A stretch of 64,000 bases of DNA from Caenorhabditis remanei (lineage: Eukaryota; Nematoda; Chromadorea; Rhabditida; Rhabditidae), in contig NC_071332.1 in assembly GCF_010183535.1 (NCBI RefSeq), positions 22,010,001-22,074,000 on the forward strand, read 5' to 3'. Every line of letters starts with the position of its first letter. The first letter of the stretch is position 1. This document shows, in pieces, positions 11,753 to 20,137 of this stretch. The notes beneath the pieces were generated by a model. The model made no database searches, was not told the DNA's origin, and saw only the letters and a list, made by a program, of their open reading frames with translations. Both the position numbers and the translations under genes were made by a program.

Positions 11753-13707
11753 TTGTTTTGGTTGAGATGGGGAAGGCAGGAAGAGAACGGGTGATCGGGA
11801 AGACCGATGAAAGGGTGAATGAGTGAATTGGCATAGATTTGCATAGTTAGAGTGACGCGTTGCGGTCTGAGCTCCGCGTCGCGTACTGTGATCTGCGCGC
11901 TGCTCCGTGGGAAGATCACTCAATAATTTTGAATTTGAGATATATGACTTATTGACTCTTTCCACTAGATGTTATATGACATAAGGTGTTCTCTCATTAT
12001 TCACAATTATTATACCGACTTATAAATTGTTTATTTGAAACGAAAGGTGTGATTATTTTCGTTGAACTAGTACTCTAAGATACGAGATTATAATATCTGA
12101 AAAACGTAAATTTGTCAAATTTAGGGCCGGTCTGAGATTTTGTTCGTCCCGGATTCAAGAAAAGGTACCAGCCAATTTTTTTTAATTTTTCAAAGAAAGT
12201 TTAGATAAAAATCCAATTTCTTGATGCATAACTAGCTTTTGACTGAGTTCTGAATTATAGTTGAAAATTCGAAATTTTCGGAAAAACATCAAAAAACTTT
12301 GTTAAAAATTTCGTTTTTTGAATTTCAAACCCCGGCCTGGCCCGCACCAAGTTTGGAAAAAACATGCAAAACCAGTAGACCCCTATGGGACTCGAACCAG
12401 CAATCCCTAGTTTCTTACCCAACGGACCACTCAACCTGATCCACGGATCGGGGCGCGGCTCCCCTTTTAGCACTCCCGCGCACTGCCATATACCCACTCA
12501 CTCATTATCCCTGCTGCGGCCGAGTGGTTGAATGGTTAAAGCTCTCGGCTGGCACACACACTGGGGCACTGGTTCGACCCCTATTGAGTACTGTGTGGAG
12601 TCCGATGATTAGAAAGATCTTTGAGTCCTACCCGAAAGCGCCCGAGATAGCGTGAGCGATTGACACGCTCGATGACGGCACTGACAAAGGTAGGAACAAT
12701 GACGACTAAATCTAAGGTATGAGGATAATAACGCAAAAACACTTCTTAGGCTTTTTTCTATATTTTCACTTGGCCTACATACCAGGATTGTTCGGAGAAA
12801 AATTTTTGGATAATCGGATATCCGAAATTTTCTCCATCTGTTTTTCTGGGAGAATGCAAACTTTCTCCGAAAATGTTTCCAAAACGGGTTTTTGTTGCGT
12901 TTCTCAGAATGCACCTTTTCAAAACATGTTTATTCATCATTAAAAGCTTTTACCTGTAAAAATACAACAAAAACAGAAATTGGACTATCGAATATTTCCG
13001 AAATTCTCTGGAACTCTCTGACGGATAATTTCTCCGAAAAAAAAAAGTTGGAGAATCGGAGAAGTCGGATATCCGATTCACCGACTCCGAACAAGCCTGC
13101 TACATATATACTTTTCTTATCTAATACCTTCACAATAATGTGGATGACTTATTAGTAGGAAACCTAAAAACTGCATAGGGTCATCGATTTGTGTCATTTT
13201 AAGCTTATACGTTTAGGGTAATAGAACATTCAGTGAATTTCAAAACATCAACTTTTCTTCAAATTCTAGTTGCAAAACGTCGTGTTTACCCGCTTTCAGA
13301 AAATCTGATACATATTTATTTGATATGTAGTCTGCTCTCCCCCTGCCCCCTTCTCACCTTCAAACGTCAGCGCAAATCTCCAAAATTATAGCTTTGTTAC
13401 GTAAGGAAAGCAATTTGCAAATTCCAGTCAACAAATGCGTTGAAAATTCCGAAATAGCTCGTTCTGATTTGAGATAACGGATTGAAGTAAAACGGAATCC
13501 AAATTATGACTTTTTTGAACACTGATTTATTGAAGATAACTATAATGGAATGAAGAAAAAAAAACAAATTTATCGAAGCTGAAGCCGAAAAAACTAGCTT
13601 GGTAGATGGATAATTGATGAGAGGCAGAAGTAGAGGTATCAGATTTTTTTCTAAAAAGATTCTTATCAAACTGTCATTCAGAAAATGAACTTACTCCAAT
13701 GGAAGAA
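11753..13707. repeat. Repeat-rich gap with tRNA-like sequences
   Basis: No coding exon supported. From about 12120 to 13100 the sequence looks like transposon debris: repeated 'ATCCGA' and 'TCCGAAAATT' motifs, and a tRNA-like pair described separately at 12361-12600. AATAAA on the minus strand near 13525 may serve the small gene at 13708-14035. An open frame at 13397-13669 (minus) is hydrophobic but lacks a start in context. Confidence 0.5.
12361..12600. repeat. Divergent pair of tRNA-like sequences (SINE or tRNA relics)
   Basis: Two tRNA-like segments point away from each other. On the + strand, CGGCCGAGTGGTT at about 12517-12529 resembles a Ser/Leu-type A box and GGTTCGACCCC at 12571-12581 a B box. 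On the minus strand, GGTTCGAGTCC (12388-12398) is a near-perfect B box with CAGGTTGAGTGG (12427-12438) as a weak A box. Neither folds into an obvious full cloverleaf with a paired acceptor stem by eye, so I call them tRNA-derived repeats or pseudogenes rather than functional tRNAs. Confidence 0.45.
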
Positions 13708-14035
13708 TTATGGAACCTCGCCGCGGCAGACGAATTGAAACAGTTGGTAGACACTCTAGAATTCAACTTTGATCAGTACATCTTCAAAAAACTATAAAAC
13801 TATCACTCACCCTCCAAACGCGTCTCCAGAATCCGAGTCTTGGTACCTCTCGGCCATGAGGATGTCTTAAGACGACAGTGAAGATTGGTGTCGGTGCAGT
13901 TCTATCGTTAGCGACATACGACAAGGCACGCGTGTATTGTCTGACAATCGGGAACGTTTCGGTGCCGAGCTCATTGATAACACGTGGTGGACGTTGCGGA
14001 ATATTAAGGCTTTCGAAAAGGGAAGCGGGGTCCAT
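13708..14035 (-). CDS. Small hypothetical protein inside the membrane-protein array
   Basis: Two exons, 13811-14035 and 13708-13755, with a GTGAGT donor and a 55-nt intron ending TTCTAG, would give 90 residues starting MDPASLFESLNIPQRPPRVI and ending FQFVCRGEVP. Codon choice in exon 1 looks gene-like and the frame is open for 75 codons. A minus-strand AATAAA lies near 13525. It lacks a membrane segment and the family signature, so it is not a member of the surrounding array as far as I can see. An alternative acceptor 2 nt further on would give a different C-terminus. Existence of the gene is plausible, not certain. Confidence 0.4.
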
Positions 14036-14631
14036 TTTGGAAGGAAAAGGGGTTGTAAATGGAGAATTGGGTATCATCTTGCCTTGGGTGGGATCAGAAG
14101 AATCAGAAAAAAACGAAACGGAAGAAATGTGAAAGAGAATTCGTTGGAACCGAGTTTGTAGCGAGTCAAAAGATCATGAAATGGCAACATTCGTGGATTC
14201 AATTCAATTCACAGAAAATGGAGGTTAGGAAGAAGGTGTTGAATCAGAGAACAAAATACTTACAAGGGAAGACTTTGGAGACGCGGCTTTCAAAGGATCA
14301 ATAAATTTGGTTTAAAGAGCATTCGACTACGGGGAGTCCATTTTTGAAGTCAAAACCTGCTCTGCGGGCCAAGTTATGAGCTTTCAAACTTTTCACCTAG
14401 TCAAGCTTTTTCACATGGAATTCCAAATAGACCGCATATACGTCACCGCGTAGTTCCATTTGTGTTCCCCCAGCGGTTTACCTGTGCTCGTACGTTGCAA
14501 AGAAGAAAATCTTGCGTATACTATTTGCTGATTTTGGAAATTGCGACTTTCGTAAAAATGTTTATTACTTAATATTTATTTTCACAGAAAAAATTGAAAA
14601 TTTCAAAATTTACATTTGAAAAGCATAAAGA
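14036..14631. repeat. Gap with a copy of the 'GAGACGCGGCTTTCAAA' repeat
   Basis: Positions about 14275-14470 match, in order and orientation, an element at 37250-37457 in a num-1 intron: GGAGACGCGGCTTTCAAA, TTCGACTACGGGGAGT, AGTTATGAGCTTTCAAACTTTTC and TTTCACATGGAATTC are shared with small changes. No exon seen. Confidence 0.6.
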
Positions 14632-15418
14632 TTATCCAAATTCGATCGTATGAAAGTGTTCTTCTGGCACAGTGTACACCATAGTGACGCGTTTCTTCTC
14701 ATTTCCATGCACATATTTCCAGCTGACATATAACTTCCCTTCTTGCACAAATACTTTGGTACTTTTACCGTTCTCATAGACACATGCGCCTCTCAACAAG
14801 ATGGCACCTTCTTGTGTCTGGTTCCTGATCAAAACCAATTCCAACAGATTTTTCCTGACGATGTTGAGTTTGACATGAGCCTCATACATGAATTCCTTGA
14901 CACTCTCTCCTTTTTGCTGGTCGGAAATGAATTCCGCTACTCCTTGAAAATTTGATGCATCTGGCACCCATTTGGCCAAAAGATCCTCTGGGATATCTTC
15001 CAGACACTTGATCTTTTTGTAGTGTTCCTTTCGTTCTTTCATTGTTTTGTGGAGAACCAGCTGAAAATCTCTTTTGAGACCCACGATTTCATCAGTGAGT
15101 TTTGCGATGTCGTTCTGAAAAAAATTATCAATTTTTTGACAGCAAGTTAGCATGTCTTACATCAATATCAGAAGGAAAAAAATATGGCAAGACAGCCGAG
15201 AAGACAATAATTCCTAAAATCATGTAGCCTATAACTTTCGAGTCGTCTGTCTCATCTCTCTTTATTATTTTAGTAGAAGCTTCGAGGACTGGAGATGGTG
15301 GATTAGTTGTCCTTGGAGTTTCTTCAGTTCTCTCTTCTATAAAAGAGACATCCGATGCCATCGAGTCAGAGACAAACTCGAACGATGAGTCATCAGAGCC
15401 AGAAGAGAAATCGACCAT
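14632..15418 (-). CDS. Type II membrane protein, PDPxRFxG family member G, acidic tail
   Basis: Two exons, 15161-15418 and 14632-15114, phase 0, 246 residues. The N-terminal tail of about 64 residues is Ser/Asp/Glu-rich and begins MVDFSSGSDDSSFEFVSD, closely resembling the starts of members I and J at the other end of the window. The membrane segment is VIGYMILGIIVFSAVLPYFF, with the intron a few residues later. The C-terminal part has a charged helix (LTDEIVGLKRDFQLVLHK), the signature EDLLAKWVPDASNFQGVAEF, an NQT sequon, and the end MVYTVPEEHFHTIEFG, the most diverged of the set. It is the first gene of the minus-strand array in transcription order. Confidence 0.85.
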
Positions 15419-16590
15419 GCTGAAAATAATTTTATTTGAAGAAACACCAAAACCGAGTGAATAAATGGAAAATGAATAGCGGTGCTGTCCCGACTGAAAA
15501 CCGGCCAAAATAGAACCGCCCCCAATCGAAACCGCCCGATTTAGAACCGCCCCAATTCTTCCCGGAGAACTCGGTGGTGTTAATGAAGGCTATTCGGATT
15601 CTCCCTTTTTGACAAACAATAGTTAGTCTGTTCACTAATCTAGATTTCCAGGAGAATAACTTTACCTTCTGGGAATCTACTCATCTCATGACAAAGAAAA
15701 GACGACAGATGAATTTGTGCAAGAAAGATTATCTGTCTAATGATGAGATGGCTCTTTTTGATCTAAGCAATTAGTGACTTGTGACAGGATCCATTGTCAA
15801 TATGACGACAGGTACGTTTATGGGAAACCAAAGTCACTGGGTCTGGCAGATCTTTTGGCAAAGAATAGTATGCGGGGAGTATCTATCAAGGTTGAGCGGA
15901 ACTCTGTTTTCTGTCATTTTAAGATTTTTCCGTCGTTTGCCTAGAGGGTATCAGCATGTAAAATTTGTCCGCCTACTCGAATTTACTGATATTCTTTGAT
16001 TTTTTTTTTGCAGCAACGCTTTCAGTTTTTGCCCAAAAAAGGAAATTTAACACAAATATAGCCATTTTTTTTTAGCTTATTCAAGACCGATATTCAGCTC
16101 AACTTTGATCTCTATACAAATAAGAAGACTGAATATCTCTTCAAGAAACCTTCCCGTGGTCCATTTTCAAGGAATTCTTTGGGTTTGCTCATCCTCAGAT
16201 CTCCCTTGGACATCCGTACCCTCCATACACATAAACAGGCACCCAACAGTAGTTGGGTCTACTCCAACATCCATTATGTGTTGAATGTTCTTGTTGTTGC
16301 AACATTCATCTCCTTCCTTCCTCTCCCCCTTCTACTCCTCCTCCCATCAAAATTCGTGTACAACGGAACAACACAACACTAGAACCTCCTGTCAAACTCA
16401 TCAATTGTCAGTCAAGTCAGGTGTGGAAAATGAGTGGGGCAGCTGTCTTTAACGGTTGGGAAGGGGCGTGGCTTATGTGAATGGGTGGATGATGATGACA
16501 TGAGATGTGCTCAGGTGGCTTGTTTCACATTCTATTTTCAAACTTGTCAAGTTTCGAAACACAACTTTTGATTTGATTTCTCGCTTCAAC
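15419..16590. other. Divergent intergenic region
   Basis: Lies between member G (minus) and the lectin gene (+), so it holds both 5' flanks. Positions about 15505-15560 contain four spaced copies of a 'GAACCGCCC'-like decamer. No coding exon found; hydrophobic open frames near 16180-16480 have no supporting splice sites. Confidence 0.5.
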
Positions 16591-19500
16591 ATGAGCTCTT
16601 CTTTGACCTCAATATTATTATTCCTAATCATCCTTATCCCATCCACATCCGCCAAGACGCCATGCTCCCCATCTTGGCTCCACATCGCCCACCTCGACTC
16701 CTGCTTCCTATCTGCCCCTCAGCCAGCAGAGTTCTCCGAGGCTCAAGACTACTGTAACCAGATGAATAGCAGTCTTGTAGTCATAAATTCAGAAGACGAG
16801 GGGTCAATAGTCCGCGAGTTTTTCGCCAGAGAAAATCCAAGTTTCTTTAATTGGATTGGAATGAGGTGGGATGAGAGGAAGGCGGAGTTTGAGTGGGTTG
16901 ATGGGAAGAAGAGGAACTACACATACTTTTTGCCCGGTGAGTTCGTCATTAGGATGTTCTAGGTTTTTAGAAAGACACAATCATGTCTGTATTCTACCGT
17001 AAAGCCTGTAATAGAGGCGCACCCGCTAGCAAGAGTTTGGATCATCCTATCTCGGCTGTCTTTAAAGATATGAAGATTTTTTCAACAAAAGAAAGATTTT
17101 ATGAATATTAAGCTATATTTTGTCAGTTGGATTTTATATTTTCTTTGGGAACCGAGATATGCCGCTGCAAACAGGCACAGCTAGGTGCGCCTCCATTACA
17201 GGTTTTACGGTATGTTTGAGGGAAGGTCACCGAGTGACCGTAGAGATATGACACCTGTATCATTGGAAAGCTGAGAAAACGCTGATTCCAAATATATATC
17301 CAGTTTTTGCCGTTGAAACCTGGTATTTGAGAAAAACGAGGTCAAAGTTCGGACCACCGGTAACCCACACCACGCTGACGATGTTTTTCACACGTTGGTA
17401 AAATAATGACTTGTCAGCGACTTTGACCATGTTTTTCTTGAATACCAGGTTTTGAGGGTAAAAATTGATTACATATTTAGAATCAGCGATATCTCAGTTT
17501 TCCATACTTGTCACGGGCCGGGCCGGGCCGGGCCCGCTAAAAAAATCTTCCGGCCCGGCCCGGGCCGGCCCGTCAAAATATTGAAAAAAAAGCTTGCTGC
17601 GGGCCCTGCGGGCCGGCCCGGGCCCTGAAATTTTCAGAGGGCCCGGCCCGGCCCGGCCCGTGATTTGACAAGTATGCAGTTTTCCAATGATATAAGTCAC
17701 TTCCAGGCTTGGTCGAGGTCGGGAAATCGGGATACTCGATTTCTCGGTTTTCCCGAAAAAAAGTTTCGAGAAAAATTTCGAGTACTCGATTTCTCGAAAA
17801 AAAACTCGAGAAAAATTTCGAGTACTCGATTTCCCGAAAAATAATTTCGAGAAATTTTTTCGTTCTCGATTTTCCCGAAAAGTTTTTCTCGACCAAGCCT
17901 GGTCACTTCCCATAACTCCACGGATCTTTCCTAGTGAGCAGGAATCTTAAAACCAGCACTATATCTTAGCATATCTTAGAAGATTCCCAGCGTCTGTCCT
18001 ATGCATTGTCTGTTTATCCAGATATATATTCATTTCAGACGAGCCAGGTGTCTCCGGAGAATGTATCGCGTGGGTTCTCGACGATAATCTAGACGGTTGG
18101 CAAGCCATCAGTTGCCACTACTCCCAATTCTTCATGTGCCAAAAACCAGCGGAAGGGTAACTTCATATATGTGTCTCTATATACGTCTTAAAATTCCAGA
18201 ATCGTCACCACGTGGCATCGTGACGATGAGGGTGTCATCACTAGTCCCAACTATCCCGAACCTTATGAAAACCTGGAATACGACACTCACATCATCAAGT
18301 CAGAACCGGGAACCCGGATACTGATGTACTTTGAGAATGTGGAGACCGAGCAGAATTGTGACGTCATCACGGTGTCAGATGATTATGGAATATCGGGCAG
18401 AACGCTGTTTAGGTGAGTTTTTTTTTGAGATTTTTGTGGTTTTTCCGAATAAGCGTATTTGCAAACATTTTAACTCCATTGAAACTCAATATTATGATCT
18501 GGAAAATATACTAAATTGTAGATCTCAGCGAGTTCTATATCTCTGGCCTGCTATGGGCCGGATGACTAATTGTTAAGGTGCCGCGGAGCGGTCTAGAATG
18601 GTTTTTTGATTATTTTCGCGGTTTTAGCACATTTTCCTTTCCCGTGTCGGTCCGGTTCGTTTGCAAGTTTGAATAAAAGTTTTCTACGTTTAATTCGGGA
18701 GAAAACCTACCGTATCTCCCAAATTTTTGCTTTGAGACTCTTGAAACTTGGATTTCCAGAATCAGCGGATTTCCAGCTTTCAGAAAAATATAATCATGCA
18801 TATGTTCTGAAATTTCTGAGATTTGAGTCTTGCCATCGACTCCCTGACTTATAAAACCTACTGTATCTTCGCCATTTTCGCTCCGAGACCAGTGATAGCT
18901 AGATATTCAAAATCACCGAATTCTCAGCTTTCATAAAAGTATAATCATGCCTATCTTCTGAAATTTTGGGTAACTCGAGACTCACCACTAACAAAAATGT
19001 AGAACCTCCGAACTGCAAAACCTAACGTATTTAGGCCGTTTTCGCTCCAAGACCCATGAAACCCAGATATTCATAATCAGCGGATTCCCAGCTTTCAGAA
19101 AAGTATAATCATGCCCGGATTTGAAATTATGGGTAACTCGAGGCTCCCCACTTAAACCTCTGAACTGTAAAGCCTACTGTATCTTCGCCATTTTCGCTCC
19201 AAGACCCTTGAAACTCAGATATTCAGAATCATCGTATTCTCAGCTTTCAGAAAAGTATAATCATGCCTATGTTCTAAAATTTCAAAATGTTCAGACTCTC
19301 CGGCACCCACCGTAACCACTCAGTAATCAGTAATCGGAATCACGTGATGCTAAACTTTAAATCAGATGAGGATGGTGTTGGCAAAGGTTTTCAGATGAGA
19401 TACAGAATACTGTAAGTTGAAGACATCCGGACACACAGACAGACTCTTCAAATAATTCCAGCCGTCCACTCCCTCTGAAAGTCTTCTCCTCGAATTCATA

Positions 19501-19886
19501 TGGTACCGTAACCTCGAACAACTATCCGACATCTCCAGACTCCTTCCTTATTCAGTATTATTTGATTCAGTGCCCAATGGAATTCCACGTGGCACTTACA
19601 GCAAAAGCTATGCAATTGGATAAGAACGATCGAGTCAAAGTGCACAATGGTGCTGATGAAAAGTGGAAAAAGCTGAGAATGTGAGAGATTTTGTTCAATT
19701 TCAGAAAACGTATATATTTTCAGCTTCCGACAATTCTCTCCTCAATCCGCCGACGCTATAAAGTCGACACAAAACTCCATGTTCATCTCATATGACACCG
19801 GAGAGCAGTACATGTCAACTAATCATTGGGCATTCGAGTATCAATGTGTTCCCGACGGCAATTTGGGCGCCGAGATTGAAATTTAA
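16591..19886 (+). CDS. Secreted C-type lectin with two CUB domains
   Basis: Six exons (16591-16936, 18039-18156, 18200-18412, 19295-19411, 19462-19680, 19724-19886) give about 391 residues in consistent phase. A signal peptide (residues 1-22, ending PSTSA) is followed by a C-type lectin-like domain to about residue 154, with SWLHIAHLDSCF, WIGMRWDERKAEFEW and YSQFFMCQKP. The QPD/EPN and WND sugar-binding motifs are not evident, so carbohydrate binding is doubtful. Two CUB-like domains follow, with GVITSPNYPEPYENLEYD and GTVTSNNYPTSPDSF as the typical first strands. This CTLD-CUB order is common in Caenorhabditis clec genes, many of which respond to pathogens. The first intron (1.1 kb) and third intron (0.9 kb) are packed with repeats. 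Confidence 0.88.
17503..17676. mobile_element. hAT-like GC-rich non-autonomous element
   Basis: Terminal inverted repeats CATACTTGTCA / TGACAAGTATG bound a 174-bp GC-rich core made of GGGCCGG and CCGGCCC runs around an AT-rich centre. The flanks carry an exact 8-bp direct repeat CAGTTTTC (17495-17502 and 17677-17684), as expected for a hAT-type insertion. No coding capacity. Confidence 0.8.
17704..17901. mobile_element. Foldback element with CAGGCTTGGTCGAG ends
   Basis: A 198-bp element with terminal repeats CAGGCTTGGTCGAG / CTCGACCAAGCCTG and an internally palindromic body of TTTCGAGAAA and GAGTACTCGATTTC units. It is flanked by an exact 8-bp direct repeat GTCACTTC (17696-17703 and 17902-17909). 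The target site lies inside the outer palindromic MITE. Confidence 0.78.
18700..19290. repeat. Tandem ~160-bp repeats in lectin intron 3
   Basis: About four diverged units start near 18700, 18858, 19020 and 19168. Each contains a 'TATCTTCGCCATTTTCGCTCC' -like start, 'CAGCTTTCAGAAAAGTATAA' and 'TCATGCCTATGTTCTGAAAT'. The same unit occurs reverse-complemented at about 26830-27370 in another gene's intron. Confidence 0.65.
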
Positions 19887-20137
19887 TCTGAAAATTCTGG
19901 AATTTGGAAGTTCAGACATAAATAAATAATTTAATAATAATAATAGTCAATTTACTACATGATATGGGGGGCTAAAAATGAAAGGGCGAGATCACATTCT
20001 AGTTAAAAACACACAGAGAAGTAGAGGAGACGGGAAACGGAATTGCTCGAAATTGGAATAAAAATGGTTTCGTATAATGAAAAAATAAAATGAAAATCAT
20101 ATTTTAACATTTACTAGGCCAGAGGAGCGGATAGTGA

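Larger units (their letters stand above)
17215..17934. repeat. Palindromic MITE (CTAGGGAAGGTC family) carrying two nested insertions
   Basis: The outer element runs from a GGGAAGGTCACCGAGTGA-like end to 'TTTCCTAG' at 17934 and is recognised by TCATTGGAAAGCTGAGAAAA and, inverted, CAGTTTTCC...AATGATATAAGTC. Into its right arm two other elements have inserted, at 17503-17676 and 17704-17901. It sits in intron 1 of the lectin gene. Confidence 0.75.

Noticed and set aside
13397..13669. Hydrophobic 90-codon frame on the minus strand
   Set aside because: Could be read as a continuation of the small gene at 13708-14035 by an alternative splice, but it runs through a likely polyadenylation signal and has poor coding character.
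17494..17921. Several frames of 70-139 codons in the lectin intron
   Set aside because: They are translations of GC-rich and palindromic transposon sequence, open on both strands.
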